A DNA stretch of 64,000 nt from Kurthia massiliensis (GTDB lineage Bacteria > Bacillota > Bacilli > Bacillales_A > Planococcaceae): contig NZ_HE610997.1 of the NCBI RefSeq assembly GCF_000285555.1, positions 473,471 to 537,470 of the forward strand, written 5' to 3'. Under the pieces are notes generated by a model that did not search any database, was not told the origin of the DNA, and saw only the letters and a program-made list of their open reading frames with translations. A program made the translations under genes and the position numbers. Below are positions 27,799 through 37,736 of the stretch, piece by piece (the first letter of the stretch is position 1; each line of letters begins with the position of its first letter).

Positions 27799-29553
27799 TT
27801 AGTGAGCACCTCCTGTGTAGTCACGTTTACGAGGTTTGATCATTGAGCAATCAACTGCTTCGTAAGTGATTTTCGGATCGAATGAAGGCGTGAATTCTGC
27901 AATTGTAGATTTTAAGAAGTTTTCATCATCACGTTCTGGGAATTCTGGTTTGTAGTGAGCACCACGAGATTCATCACGTAATAATGCACCTTTTGTAATA
28001 ACGTTTGCAAGGGCTAACATGTTTTTCAATTGACGAGTGAATTGAACACCTTGGTTAGACCATTTAGCTGTATCGTTTACGTTGATGTTGTTCCAACGTT
28101 CTTTGAATTCAGCTAATTTATCCATAGTAGCTTGTAAATCTTTGTTGTAACGTACTACTGTAACGTTTTTAGTCATGATTTCGCCAAGCTCTTTATGAAG
28201 AAGGTAAGCATTTTCGTTACCTTTATCCATTTTAATTACTTCATCCCACTTAGCTTGTTCTTCACGAACAGCATCGTCGTAGATTTTAGATGGTAAATCT
28301 TCAACGTGTTTGTCTAAGCCGCGGATGTATTTAACAGCGTTTGGACCAGCAACTGTACCACCGTAGATAGCTGAAAGTAATGAGTTAGCGCCAAGACGGT
28401 TACCACCGTGTTGAGAGTAATCACATTCACCTGCAGCGAAACATCCAGGGATAGAAGTATGTTGATCGTAATCAACCCATAGACCACCCATAGAATAGTG
28501 AACGGCTGGGAAAATTTTCATTGGTACTTTATGTGGATCGTCACCAACGAATTTTTGGTAAATCTCGATGATACCACCAAGTTTTACGTCTAATTCGTGT
28601 GGGTCTTTGTGTGATAAGTCAAGGTAAACGACATTTTCACCGTTAATACCTAGTTTTTGGTTGATACATACGTCGAAGATTTCACGAGTCGCTACGTCAC
28701 GAGGAACTAGGTTACCGTACGCAGGATATTTTTCTTCTAAGAAGTACCAAGGTTTACCGTCTTTGTATGTCCAAACACGGCCACCTTCACCACGAGCAGA
28801 TTCTGACATTAGACGTAATTTGTCATCGCCAGGGATCGCAGTTGGGTGGATTTGGATCATTTCACCGTTACCGTATTTAGCACCTTGTTGATAAACGATA
28901 GATGCTGCAGAACCAGTGTTGATCATTGAGTTTGTAGATTTACCGAAGATGATACCAGGGCCACCAGTACACATAACAACAGCGTCACCGCGGAATGCGC
29001 GGATTTCGTGTGTGCTAAGGCTTTGTGCTTTAATACCTTTACAAACGCCTTGTTCGTCAAGGATTAAGCCTAGGAATTCCCAACCTTCGAATTTTGTTAC
29101 TAAGCCTTCTACTTCCCATTTACGTACTTGTTCATCAAGTGCGTATAGAAGTTGTTGACCAGTAGTCGCACCAGCGAATGCTGTACGGTGGTGCATAGTA
29201 CCGCCGAAACGACGGAAGTCTAAAAGACCTTCTGGTGTACGGTTAAACATAACGCCCATACGGTCTAATAAGTGGATGATACCAGGTGCTGCTTCACACA
29301 TTGCTTTAACTGGTGGTTGGTTCGCTAAGAAGTCACCGCCGTAAACTGTATCATCAAAGTGAATCCAAGGTGAGTCACCTTCACCTTTAGTATTTACAGC
29401 ACCGTTCATTCCGCCTTGCGCACATACAGAGTGTGAACGCTTTACCGGAACTAATGAGAATAATTCAACTTCAGTGCCCATTTCAGCAGCTTTCATAGTA
29501 GTCATTAAGCCGGCAAGACCGCCACCAACGACTAAAAGTTTGCTTTTCGCCAT
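27799..29553 (-). CDS. sdhA: Succinate dehydrogenase flavoprotein subunit
   Basis: Oxidises succinate to fumarate with covalently bound FAD. The 584 residues begin MAKSKLLVVGGGLAGLM (FAD-binding fold); the FAD-linking histidine lies in KRSHSVCAQGGMN, and the active-site arginine region reads GANSLLSAIYGG. The start at 29553 is six to seven bases after GAGGAGTGAG; a GTG four codons earlier lies inside that site. It is the middle gene of sdhCAB. Confidence 0.97.
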   Translation of the reverse strand: MAKSKLLVVGGGLAGLMTTMKAAEMGTEVELFSLVPVKRSHSVCAQGGMNGAVNTKGEGDSPWIHFDDTVYGGDFLANQPPVKAMCEAAPGIIHLLDRMGVMFNRTPEGLLDFRRFGGTMHHRTAFAGATTGQQLLYALDEQVRKWEVEGLVTKFEGWEFLGLILDEQGVCKGIKAQSLSTHEIRAFRGDAVVMCTGGPGIIFGKSTNSMINTGSAASIVYQQGAKYGNGEMIQIHPTAIPGDDKLRLMSESARGEGGRVWTYKDGKPWYFLEEKYPAYGNLVPRDVATREIFDVCINQKLGINGENVVYLDLSHKDPHELDVKLGGIIEIYQKFVGDDPHKVPMKIFPAVHYSMGGLWVDYDQHTSIPGCFAAGECDYSQHGGNRLGANSLLSAIYGGTVAGPNAVKYIRGLDKHVEDLPSKIYDDAVREEQAKWDEVIKMDKGNENAYLLHKELGEIMTKNVTVVRYNKDLQATMDKLAEFKERWNNINVNDTAKWSNQGVQFTRQLKNMLALANVITKGALLRDESRGAHYKPEFPERDDENFLKSTIAEFTPSFDPKITYEAVDCSMIKPRKRDYTGGAH

Positions 29554-29611
29554 GTTTTTTCTCACTCCTCGTTCAAATAAGTAGTTAGCGTTTTCAATTA
29601 CTTACTTTCGA

Positions 29612-30223
29612 TTAAACGAAAGCTAAGATTGCCATTACGCCTACTACAGATAGCAATACAAAGAAAATCATTGTTACCCAAGTTGCAACTTTTTGAGATT
29701 GTTTAGATTGTGTAATACCCCAGCTTACTAGGAATGACCAGATACCGTTTGATAAGTGGAATGTAGCTGAGATGACACCTAAAATGTAGAATACTACCAT
29801 TGCAGGATTTGACAGAATTTCTGCCATCATATCGAAGTTCACTTCAGTACCGTGAAGTGCTTTTTGTAAACGAGTTTCCCAGATGTGCCATGCAATGAAG
29901 ATTACAAGGAAAATACCTGTGAAACGTTGTAATACGAAGAACCAGTTACGTAATGTACCGAAACGGTTCAAGTTTGGTTTTGCTGTGAATGCAATATACA
30001 CACCATAGAATGCATGGAACATTAATGGAATATAAATTACTACCCACTCAACAATTAATAGGAATGGCATTTTTTCAACCAGACCTGCAGCATCGTTAAA
30101 TGCTTCTACACCTTTAGTAGCTTGGAAGTTGACTAATAAATGGAACGTTAAGAACAGACCTACTGGAATTAAACCAAGTAGTGAATGTAGTCGACGCCAA
30201 TGGAACTCTTTTTCTTTCGCCAA
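29612..30223 (-). CDS. sdhC: Succinate dehydrogenase cytochrome b558 subunit
   Basis: Membrane anchor and di-haem quinone subunit of the B. subtilis-type (class B) complex II; one polypeptide with five helices. The 203 residues contain histidines suited to haem ligation in RRLHSLLG, LTFHLLVN, MFHAFYG, FIAWHIWET and ATFHLSNG. The start is a TTG at 30223 after GGGGGG. First gene of sdhCAB, divergent from yslB. The promoter lies in 30236-30480 but I could not settle its hexamers. Confidence 0.94.
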   Translation of the reverse strand: MAKEKEFHWRRLHSLLGLIPVGLFLTFHLLVNFQATKGVEAFNDAAGLVEKMPFLLIVEWVVIYIPLMFHAFYGVYIAFTAKPNLNRFGTLRNWFFVLQRFTGIFLVIFIAWHIWETRLQKALHGTEVNFDMMAEILSNPAMVVFYILGVISATFHLSNGIWSFLVSWGITQSKQSQKVATWVTMIFFVLLSVVGVMAILAFV

Positions 30224-30498
30224 GACTGTTACCCCCCTTAGTACTTAAAGCAGGCAGCCGTAATATTAACCAACGCCAGATTCGCTAACGCATGGTTTAA
30301 CTGCAAGCTTTATCATGGTACAATATTATGACAAGTTCATTGTACTCTCATAACTATTGAGCGTCAAGGAAACAAAAGCAATTTTAACGCGTGATAAACG
30401 TCTAAAAATCGCTACATTTGATAAAGAAATGCTATTATACAACGATTTTTGCTTTCTTATTCAAATTTTAGACAAATTTTTTAGAAAGAAGTGGTCAT

Positions 30499-30918
30499 AT
30501 GTCGCAACAATTAACACAAAACGTCTCTGCCTTTGGCTACGAGCTAATTCGTGACCATATTCTCTCATCAATCTTAGGAAAAAATGAAGAGGATATTCTC
30601 TATTGGGCTGGGAAAGAACTTGCTAGAAAGTTCCCCGCTGATAATCTTGAAGAAGTCATACAATTTTTCACTGATGCAAGCTGGGGAACATTAACAATCG
30701 ATAAGCAATCGAAGGACGAAGCTTTCTTCACGCTATCGGGACCAGAAGACTTGCTACATATTACGCATCGTTGTTTCCGCTTAGAAGCCGGATTTTTAGC
30801 AGAACAACACCAACACATATCAGGATTTCTAACAGAGTGCCTTGATGATAAGCAAGAGAAAAAACAGCAAGTGATGTTCCATGTAAAATGGGATTTGAAA
30901 GATCCCATCGAAAAATAG
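30499..30918 (+). CDS. yslB: YslB-like protein (DUF2507)
   Basis: A 139-residue cytosolic protein, starting MSQQLTQNVSAFGYELIRDH after GAAGTGG. The pattern ILSSILGKNEEDILYWAGKELARKF and the central HITHRCFRLEAGFLAEQ identify the DUF2507/YslB family, which is related in fold to V4R-type domains. Its function is unknown. One of very few plus-strand genes here, it sits between lysC and sdhC as in B. subtilis. Confidence 0.9.
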   Translation: MSQQLTQNVSAFGYELIRDHILSSILGKNEEDILYWAGKELARKFPADNLEEVIQFFTDASWGTLTIDKQSKDEAFFTLSGPEDLLHITHRCFRLEAGFLAEQHQHISGFLTECLDDKQEKKQQVMFHVKWDLKDPIEK

Positions 30919-30924
30919 TGATCA

Positions 30925-30965
30925 AAAAAAAGGATTGTGCGATTAAATTAGCACAATCCTTTTTT
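30925..30965. terminator. Bidirectional terminator after yslB
   Basis: Stem AAAAAAGGATTGTGC with its complement and a ten-base loop, with A- and T-runs on both sides. It ends yslB on plus and could stop antisense transcripts. Confidence 0.92.
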
Positions 30966-31127
30966 GTTTAAAAAATCGTATCTTTCTGAAAAAAATATAT
31001 ATTATTATTTTTTCAAAATCATTTACATTATTTAATAGAAGAAACTGCTATTATTTTGAAAAAAATATTGTCTATTTTTAAGCATTTCAAGCATTTTCTT
31101 CTCCCCTTGTTTTTGTGAAAATGAGTA

Positions 31128-32357
31128 CTATACTTCTACAGCAACTTTGCCTAGTTCAAATTGATCGTGTAACGCATTTGCCGCTTGTAACATATCTTCT
31201 GCTAGTACAACGACCGATACTTTAATTTCTGATGTGCTAACCATTTTAACGACAATTCCTTCTCGGAATAAACGATCAAACATCGCAGCCGCCACCCCTG
31301 GATTCGACGCCATGCCTGACCCGACAATGGATACTTTCGCTAAGTTTGTTTCATGCTCTATACGATCAAATCCTAATGTTGCTTGATGCGTTGCTAATAC
31401 GTCTAACGTTTCTGCGAGCTGTGATTGTTTCACAGAGAATGAGACGCTTGGACAGCCTTGTTCAATTAACGATTGTACAATAATGTCGACATTGATATGA
31501 TTTTTCGCAAGCGTCATAAAGACATTTGCGAGTGAGCCTGTATAATGCTCTTTGTAATAAACGGTCATACGCACAATTTGTTCTTCAAATGCGACCCCAC
31601 GAACGACTAAATCTTTTTCCACTGTTACTTCCTCCTTCAACAACGTACCTTCTACTTCGTCATAACTTGAGCGCACCGTCATCGGTATTTGATGATTTTT
31701 CGCCACTTCTACACTTCTCGGATGCAACACCCCTGCACCTAAATGCGCCATTTCTAACATTTCATCGTAAGACATTTCTTGCAACTTACGCGCATGTTTC
31801 ACGTAACGTGGATCACTCGTATAAACACCATCAACGTCCGTATAAATGTCACAACGTACGGCTTTTAATGCTGCAGCTAATGCGACTGCAGTCGTATCTG
31901 AACCACCGCGACCGAGTGTTGTAATATTGCCCGCGTCGTCAATGCCTTGGAAACCCGCAACGACCGCGATTTTTCCGGCATCGAGTGCTGCTTGAATCGC
32001 TTTTGTTTCAATACTTTCAATGCGTGCATTGCTCGGTACTTGTTCCGTCACGATACCTGCTTGCCATCCCGTGAACGACTGTGCCTCTAACCCGCGTGCA
32101 TGTAGTGCCATTGATAATAATGAAATCGTTACTTGCTCCCCTGTCGTTAATAAAACATCCATCTCGCGTTTTGAAGGTGCTGTCACGATTTCATTCGCCA
32201 TTGCAACGAGTTGATCTGTCGTTTTCCCCATCGCCGATACAACTGCTACAATTTTGTGCCCCTTTGCTTGTTCATTCGCAATGCGTTTTGCTACGTGTTG
32301 AATTCTTTCAGTCGTCGCTACCGAAGTACCGCCGAATTTCACTACTAAAGTACTCAA
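31128..32357 (-). CDS. lysC: Aspartokinase (lysine-regulated type)
   Basis: Phosphorylates aspartate as the first step to lysine, diaminopimelate, threonine and methionine. The 409 residues start MSTLVVKFGGTSV from a TTG at 32357, eight bases after GGGGAG. A frame-opening ATG lies seven bases before that site and would include it in the gene, so it is rejected. The kinase part shows GRGGSDTTAVALAAAL. The last 150 residues hold two ACT domains (RMTVYYKEHYTGSLAN and KVSIVGSGMASNPGVA) for feedback. A lysine riboswitch precedes the gene, so supply follows lysine level. Confidence 0.96.
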   Translation of the reverse strand: MSTLVVKFGGTSVATTERIQHVAKRIANEQAKGHKIVAVVSAMGKTTDQLVAMANEIVTAPSKREMDVLLTTGEQVTISLLSMALHARGLEAQSFTGWQAGIVTEQVPSNARIESIETKAIQAALDAGKIAVVAGFQGIDDAGNITTLGRGGSDTTAVALAAALKAVRCDIYTDVDGVYTSDPRYVKHARKLQEMSYDEMLEMAHLGAGVLHPRSVEVAKNHQIPMTVRSSYDEVEGTLLKEEVTVEKDLVVRGVAFEEQIVRMTVYYKEHYTGSLANVFMTLAKNHINVDIIVQSLIEQGCPSVSFSVKQSQLAETLDVLATHQATLGFDRIEHETNLAKVSIVGSGMASNPGVAAAMFDRLFREGIVVKMVSTSEIKVSVVVLAEDMLQAANALHDQFELGKVAVEV

Positions 32358-32408
32358 ATTTTTCGCTCCCCACATATATCTATGTTAGGCAGTCAACATG
32401 AATTAAAA

Positions 32409-32435
32409 AAAGGCGACCTCAATTGGGCCGCCTTT
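32409..32435 (-). terminator. Riboswitch terminator of lysC
   Basis: Minus-strand stem AAAGGCGGCC/GGTCGCCTTT with a seven-base loop and a run of seven T, between the lysine aptamer and the lysC start: the expression platform. Confidence 0.92.
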
Positions 32436-32660
32436 TGCATGTACGTTCATCGTTCGAACATTCATGTGTGATAGCCCTCCAGAACCGTTCAGATTCTGAC
32501 AATTCTACATTTCTTAAATGTAGAACCAACAGTTAGAGAGAATAGATTCACTAACCATTTCGGCGGCCTCCCCTTTCAGCATCAGTCATCGGTTCTATCC
32601 AACCTCGGGATGCTTACTATTAGAGTTCCGCGCCTCTATCATCACTGTAATAGTGATTTG
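32436..32660 (-). promoter_or_regulatory. Lysine riboswitch (L box) in the lysC leader
   Basis: The minus strand reads GATAGAGGCGCGGAACTCTA, AATAGTAAGCATCC, GGGGAGGCCGCCGAAATGG and finally CTGGAGGGCTATC. Helix P1 forms between GATAG at 32636-32640 and CTATC at 32470-32474. These are the conserved core segments of the L box. Lysine binding is expected to favour the terminator at 32409-32435. Confidence 0.94.
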
Positions 32661-32673
32661 ATTTGGTGAGTTA

Positions 32674-32702
32674 ACGATAGCATACGTTTCTTAAAAAGAC
32701 AA
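32674..32702 (-). promoter_or_regulatory. Promoter of the lysC leader
   Basis: Minus strand TTGTCT (32697-32702), a 17-base spacer ending TGC, and TATCGT (32674-32679), just upstream of the aptamer and touching the uvrC stop. Confidence 0.7.
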
Positions 32703-34475
32703 TTATTTTTTCGAAAAATAGTCAATTATTGTATTAATCAGATTTTTTGGCACTTCTGCTTCGAGTAGCTCTTCAGCGGTTGCCTCTCTAATTTTTTTCA
32801 CTGTACCGAAGTGCTTTAAGAGCTGTTGTTTACGCTTCGGTCCGACGCCTGGAATATTGTCTAATACAGATGTAATGGCGTTTTTTTGGTGCAACTGACG
32901 ATGGAACGTAATCGCAAAGCGGTGTACTTCATCTTGAATACGTTGCAACAAATAAAACGCTTCGCTATTGCGCTTCAGCGGAATGACTTCAGGTGGAAAT
33001 CCATATAACAGTTGCGACGTTCTATGTTTATCATCTTTCGCAAGACCAACGATTGGGATATCAAGCCCGAGTTCATCTTCTAAAATTTCACGGACGACTT
33101 CCATTTGTCCTTTCCCACCATCTGTAACGATTAAATCAGGCCATGGCTGATCGTCACGAAGCATTCGTGTATAGCGTCGGCGAATGACTTCACGCATCGC
33201 ACCGTAATCATCGTGTGCGCCTGCATCACGAATTTTAAACTTACGATAATCTTTTTTGCTCGGTTTCCCATCGACAAAAACGACCATCGCAGATACAGTA
33301 TCTGCACCAAAAATATGCGAGTTATCGAACGCTTCAATACGTAACGGTGTGACGATATTAAGCGCTTTACCGAGTTCTTCACATGCGCCGATTGTACGCT
33401 CCTCTTGACGCTCAATCAACTTGAATTTTTCATCAATTGAGTTTTGCGCATTTTTCGTTGCCAAGTCGACGAGTTCTTTTTTCTTCCCTTTTTGCGGTTG
33501 CAATACAGTAACGTCTAACGCTTCTTGAAGCATCGAAGCATCAACTGTTTTCGGTACGAGTACTTCTTTTGGCAACAAATGCCCCGCTTCATAAAAACGT
33601 GCAACAAATGTTAAAAATTCTTCTGCAGGGTCGTTATACGTTGGAAACATCGATACTTCTCGTTCAATCAACTTTCCTTGTCGCACGAAAAATACTTGAA
33701 CGCAAATCCAACCTTTATCGACTGCATAGCCGAATACGTCACGATCAGTAAAATCATTCATAATCATTTTTTGACTTTCTACCACTTTCTCAATGTGCGC
33801 GATTTGATCACGAAATTCTTTTGCACGTTCAAAATCGAGTTGTTCAGATGCTTCGTACATTTTTTTCGTTAGCATTTCTTTCACATCATCTTGTCCGCCT
33901 TTTAAAAAGCGGGTAATATCTTGCTTCATGTCGTCGTACGTGCTCGCTGGAATATCTTTTACACACGGCGCCAAACATTGACCGATATGATAATACAAAC
34001 ATGAACGATTCGGCATTGGATCGCATTTACGCAATGGATAAAGGCGGTCTAGCAATTTTTTCGTTTCAGCTGCTGCATAGCCGTTCGGATAAGGACCGAA
34101 ATATTTCGCTTTGTCTTTTTTCACTTTACGCGTAATGAGCAATCGCGGGTAACGTTCATTCGTGATTTTAATGTATGGATACGTTTTATCGTCTTTTAAC
34201 ATAATGTTATATTTCGGATCGTGCAATTTAATTAAATTGAGCTCTAATAAAAATGCCTCCATATCCGAAGATGTCATAATATATTCAAAGTCTTCAATTT
34301 CACTGACGAGTCGCTCTGTCTTTGCATTGTGTGAGCCTGTGAAATACGAGCGCACACGATTTTTGAGCACTTTCGCCTTACCAACATAAATGATTGTTCC
34401 TTGTCGATCTTTCATCAAATAACAACCTGGCTGATCTGGTAATATCGCCAGCTTTTGTTTTAATAAGTCATTCAC
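32703..34475 (-). CDS. uvrC: Excinuclease ABC subunit C
   Basis: Makes the two incisions of nucleotide excision repair with UvrA and UvrB (not in the window). The 590 residues show an N-terminal GIY-YIG nuclease ([20 protein letters not shown]), a UVR motif that binds UvrB (about 195-230), the RNase H-like second nuclease ([20 protein letters not shown]) and C-terminal helix-hairpin-helix motifs ([18 protein letters not shown]). The start is a GTG at 34475 after AGGGG. It follows trxA as in B. subtilis. Confidence 0.97.
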   Translation of the reverse strand: MNDLLKQKLAILPDQPGCYLMKDRQGTIIYVGKAKVLKNRVRSYFTGSHNAKTERLVSEIEDFEYIMTSSDMEAFLLELNLIKLHDPKYNIMLKDDKTYPYIKITNERYPRLLITRKVKKDKAKYFGPYPNGYAAAETKKLLDRLYPLRKCDPMPNRSCLYYHIGQCLAPCVKDIPASTYDDMKQDITRFLKGGQDDVKEMLTKKMYEASEQLDFERAKEFRDQIAHIEKVVESQKMIMNDFTDRDVFGYAVDKGWICVQVFFVRQGKLIEREVSMFPTYNDPAEEFLTFVARFYEAGHLLPKEVLVPKTVDASMLQEALDVTVLQPQKGKKKELVDLATKNAQNSIDEKFKLIERQEERTIGACEELGKALNIVTPLRIEAFDNSHIFGADTVSAMVVFVDGKPSKKDYRKFKIRDAGAHDDYGAMREVIRRRYTRMLRDDQPWPDLIVTDGGKGQMEVVREILEDELGLDIPIVGLAKDDKHRTSQLLYGFPPEVIPLKRNSEAFYLLQRIQDEVHRFAITFHRQLHQKNAITSVLDNIPGVGPKRKQQLLKHFGTVKKIREATAEELLEAEVPKNLINTIIDYFSKK

Positions 34476-34529
34476 ATGATCCCCTCACTTCTCTTTCATT
34501 ATACAAAAACAGAACATATGTTCAACAAA

Positions 34530-34559
34530 AAAGGAGCCATGCAAAAGCACAGCTCCTTT
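34530..34559 (-). terminator. Terminator after trxA
   Basis: Minus-strand stem AAAGGAGC/GCTCCTTT with a loop that can fold further (TGTGC/GCA) and six T. Confidence 0.85.
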
Positions 34560-34578
34560 ATATCGTTCAATCGATTAA

Positions 34579-34893
34579 TTATGCGTGTTTAGAAACGAAT
34601 TCAGCTAAAGCTTCTTTTGGTTGGTAACCGACAACTTTATCTACTAATTCGCCATCTTTGAATAATACTAATGTTGGGATTGACATGATACCGAACTCAG
34701 CAGCTGTTTGTTGGTTTTGGTCAACATCTACTTTTACGATTTCAGCTTTACCTTCGATTTCAGGTGCTAGTTCTTCAAGAACTGGCGCGATCATTTTACA
34801 AGGGCCACACCATGTTGCCCAGAAATCTACTAATACTAATCCTTTTTCGATATCACCGTGGAATGATGCATCTGTTGCGTGTTTAATTGCCAT
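34579..34893 (-). CDS. trxA: Thioredoxin
   Basis: Small cytosolic dithiol reductant. The 104 residues have the active site [11 protein letters not shown] (WCGPC) and the cis-proline in [12 protein letters not shown] at 34893 after AAGGAGG. It stands alone between terminators. A possible promoter lies upstream: an extended -10 TGCTACACT at about 34932-34940 on the minus strand, and an AGCA tetranucleotide 29 bases before the TACACT hexamer. That is the distance at which the stress regulator Spx contacts its promoters in B. subtilis. Confidence 0.97.
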   Translation of the reverse strand: MAIKHATDASFHGDIEKGLVLVDFWATWCGPCKMIAPVLEELAPEIEGKAEIVKVDVDQNQQTAAEFGIMSIPTLVLFKDGELVDKVVGYQPKEALAEFVSKHA

Positions 34894-35045
34894 AATTATA
34901 TTGCCTCCTTAGTTCTCATTATCGAAAGTGTAGCATATTTCTCTAGGTGTTACATCTATTTTGCTTGAATTTAAGATAAAATTGCCGATATCTTTCGTGA
35001 TTCTTAACGTCTGCTTACATTCAGAGCATTAATACCTACAAAAAA

Positions 35046-35077
35046 GAACATCGTAAGTTTTTAGACTTACGATGCTC
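35046..35077 (-). terminator. Terminator after etfA
   Basis: Minus-strand 13-bp stem GAGCATCGTAAGT/ACTTACGATGTTC with a six-base loop and six T. Confidence 0.92.
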
Positions 35078-35088
35078 TGTTCGTTCTA

Positions 35089-36066
35089 TTAAGCGTTTAC
35101 TTTTAACGCTTTTACTTCTTCGATTAGTAGTGGTACTACTTCGAATAAGTCGCCTACGATACCGTAGTCTGCTACATTGAAAATATTCGCTTCTGGATCT
35201 TTGTTGATCGCAACGATTACTTTAGAGTTAGACATACCAGCTAAATGTTGAATCGCACCTGAAATACCGCAAGCGATATAAAGATCTGGTGTAACAACTT
35301 TACCTGTTTGACCGATTTGTAGTGAGTAGTCGCAGTATTCTGCGTCACATGCGCCACGGCTTGCGCCAACAGCACCGCCAAGTAAGTTTGCAAGCTCTTT
35401 TAATGGCTCGAAACCTTCTTCACTTTTCACACCACGGCCACCTGAAACGATTACTTTCGCTTCTGAAAGATCGACACCTTCAGTTGATTTACGAACAACG
35501 TTTTTCACGATTGAACGCAAGTTTGTAATATCAACTGAAATTGATTCTGCTGAACCAGATTTTGATGCGTCTTTTGCAAGTGGCTCAATGTTGTTTGGAC
35601 GTACTGATACAAGTAATGGCGAACTTTCTGATTCCACTTTTTCGAAAGCTTTACCTGAGTAGATTGGGCGGATAAATTGTGCGCTATCGCCTTCGCCTTC
35701 GATTTTTGTTACGTCAGATACTAAACCAGCTTGTAATTTCGCTGCTACTTTTGGTGATAAGTCTTTACCTAGTGCTGTATGACCGAAAACGATTGCTTCT
35801 GGGCTTTCTTGATCAAGCACTGCGTTTAACGCTTGGCTATAACCATCTGAAGTATAGTGTTGTAAGTGTGGGTGTTCCACCGTTACTACGCGATCTGCGC
35901 CGTAAGCGAATAGTTCACCAGCTAAGTCACCTACTGATTGGCCGAATAATGCTGCAACGACTTCGCCGCCGCCAGAGATCGTTTTACCCGCTGCGATTGC
36001 TTCAAATGATACGTTACGTAATGCGCCTTCACGTGCTTCTGCTAAAACAACTACTTTTTTTGACAT
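35089..36066 (-). CDS. etfA: Electron transfer flavoprotein alpha subunit
   Basis: With EtfB it takes electrons from acyl-CoA dehydrogenases to the respiratory chain. The 325 residues start MSKKVVVLAEAREG at 36066 after GGGAGG (the frame opens six codons earlier without a site). The C-terminal FAD-binding domain is clear: SGGRGVKSEEGF, GAVGASRGACDAEY, QIGQTGKVVTPDLYIACGIS and INKDPEANIFNVADYGIVGD. Last gene of the fatty-acid cluster, followed by a terminator. Confidence 0.96.
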   Translation of the reverse strand: MSKKVVVLAEAREGALRNVSFEAIAAGKTISGGGEVVAALFGQSVGDLAGELFAYGADRVVTVEHPHLQHYTSDGYSQALNAVLDQESPEAIVFGHTALGKDLSPKVAAKLQAGLVSDVTKIEGEGDSAQFIRPIYSGKAFEKVESESSPLLVSVRPNNIEPLAKDASKSGSAESISVDITNLRSIVKNVVRKSTEGVDLSEAKVIVSGGRGVKSEEGFEPLKELANLLGGAVGASRGACDAEYCDYSLQIGQTGKVVTPDLYIACGISGAIQHLAGMSNSKVIVAINKDPEANIFNVADYGIVGDLFEVVPLLIEEVKALKVNA

Positions 36067-36104
36067 TGTAAATCCTCCCATCAATTTGTTTACTTAGGAT
36101 GTAA

Positions 36105-36878
36105 TTAAATAACTTTCGCTTCAGAATGTAGTAACGATACTAATTCTTTTACTTGTGCTGGTAGTTCACCTTCAAGTACGCGACCTGCTGATTTTGTTGG
36201 TGGAAGGAAAATTTCCACAACTTTTGTTTTTGGTTCTACATCGTCTTCGTCGATGTCTAAATCATCTAATTCTAATTCTTCAAGCGGTTTTTTCTTCGCT
36301 TTCATAATACCTTGTAATGACGGGTAACGAGGTTCGTTCAAACCTTGTTGCGCTGTGATTAGTAAAGGTAGAGACGTTTCGATTTCTTCTGAATCCCCTT
36401 CTACGTCGCGCACGATGCTCGCTTTGTCACCGTTGATTTCAAGAGACGTGATCGTTGTTACATAGTTAATACCTAGTAGTTCAGCTAAACGAGGTGCTAC
36501 TTGACCAGAACCACCATCGATTGCTACGTTACCACCTAAAATTAAATCGGCTTCTTTATCTTTTAAGTACTCAGCTAAAATAGCTGATACTGTATATTGG
36601 TCTAAATCATCTAAATCTTCTTCAGCGTTAATTAATACGGCTTTGTCCGCACCCATTGCTAGCGCTGTACGTAGTTGTTTTTCTGACTCATCGTTACCGA
36701 TTGTCACAACTGTTACTTCGCCGCCTTCAGCGTCACGTACTTTAATCGCTTCTTCGATGGCATATTCATCGTACGGGTTGATGATGAATTCAGCACCGTC
36801 TTCTTGAATTTGGCCTCCGTTAATAACGATTTTTTCTTCCGTATCAAAAGTTCTTTTTACTAATACAAAGATGTTCAT
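36105..36878 (-). CDS. etfB: Electron transfer flavoprotein beta subunit
   Basis: AMP-binding partner of EtfA. The 257 residues contain the nucleotide motif GGNVAIDGGSGQVAPRLAE and the recognition-loop region RYPSLQGIMKAKKKPLEEL that touches partner dehydrogenases. ATG at 36878 after GGGAGG. It is 38 bases upstream of etfA. No acyl-CoA dehydrogenase gene is present in this window, so the electron donors are encoded elsewhere. Confidence 0.96.
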   Translation of the reverse strand: MNIFVLVKRTFDTEEKIVINGGQIQEDGAEFIINPYDEYAIEEAIKVRDAEGGEVTVVTIGNDESEKQLRTALAMGADKAVLINAEEDLDDLDQYTVSAILAEYLKDKEADLILGGNVAIDGGSGQVAPRLAELLGINYVTTITSLEINGDKASIVRDVEGDSEEIETSLPLLITAQQGLNEPRYPSLQGIMKAKKKPLEELELDDLDIDEDDVEPKTKVVEIFLPPTKSAGRVLEGELPAQVKELVSLLHSEAKVI

Positions 36879-36905
36879 AATCGTAAACCTCCCTATGTGT
36901 ATTAT

Positions 36906-37676
36906 CTATTGTCCCTTAAATACTGGCTTGCGTTTTTCAACAAATGCAGTGATGCCTTCTTTAGCATCTTCTGTTTTAAAGCACCCCGCAAAGTGTTGGG
37001 CTTCTGCTTCTAGCGTTTCACGCAGATTTGGCGCGTCGCCTAAACGAAGTAGGTCGATCGCTGACTTCAATGCAATCGGACTCTTTTCAGCAATTTTATG
37101 TGCTTTTGCGAGAACGCTTTCACGAAGTTCCGCTTCTGGGAAATGGGCATTGGCTAGCCCCCACTGTACGGCTTCCTCACCTGTTAATGACTCGCTCGTA
37201 AACATCAATTCAGCTGCTTTAGCAAGACCAACAAGGCTCGGCAGTCGTTGCGTACCTCCATAACCTGGGATTAATCCGAGGTTGAGCTCAGGAAGCCCGA
37301 GCTTTGCGTTGGACGCGACATATCGGATATGGCAGCTCATAGCTAACTCTAATCCGCCACCTAGTGCTGCACCATGAATTGCGGCAATCACAGGTTTCTC
37401 GAAAGTTTCGATTTTTCTGAAAATTTTATGGACAGACATTGTTTGATCATGCATTTTTTGTTCACTTACTTGGGTGAACTCTTTAATATCTGCACCTGCT
37501 GAGAAAAATCTACCTTCGCCGTGAATGACAACAACACGTGTTTCTTCATCTTTTGCGATTTGATCGAATAGTTCGTCAAGCTCGATGATGAGCGAGTAGC
37601 TCATTGCATTTGCTGGTGGGCGATTAATCGTGATGACGGATATCGCTCCTTCTTTCGATAACTGTAGAAAGCTCAT
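36906..37676 (-). CDS. fadB: Enoyl-CoA hydratase (FadB-type, crotonase family)
   Basis: Hydrates trans-2-enoyl-CoA in beta-oxidation. The 256 residues show the crotonase core: FFSAGADIKEF (oxyanion hole), IAAIHGAALGGGLELAMSCH and LPELNLGLIPGYGGTQRLP, which carries the catalytic glutamate. ATG at 37676 after AGGAGG. The gene lies between fadR and etfB exactly as fadB does in the B. subtilis lcfA operon. It is a single-domain hydratase, unlike the two-domain FadB of enterobacteria. Confidence 0.94.
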   Translation of the reverse strand: MSFLQLSKEGAISVITINRPPANAMSYSLIIELDELFDQIAKDEETRVVVIHGEGRFFSAGADIKEFTQVSEQKMHDQTMSVHKIFRKIETFEKPVIAAIHGAALGGGLELAMSCHIRYVASNAKLGLPELNLGLIPGYGGTQRLPSLVGLAKAAELMFTSESLTGEEAVQWGLANAHFPEAELRESVLAKAHKIAEKSPIALKSAIDLLRLGDAPNLRETLEAEAQHFAGCFKTEDAKEGITAFVEKRKPVFKGQ

Positions 37677-37736
37677 TCGCTATAGACCTCCTATATGTAA
37701 CAACATTGCCTCAAATGCTTGAGACAATGTCGTAGA

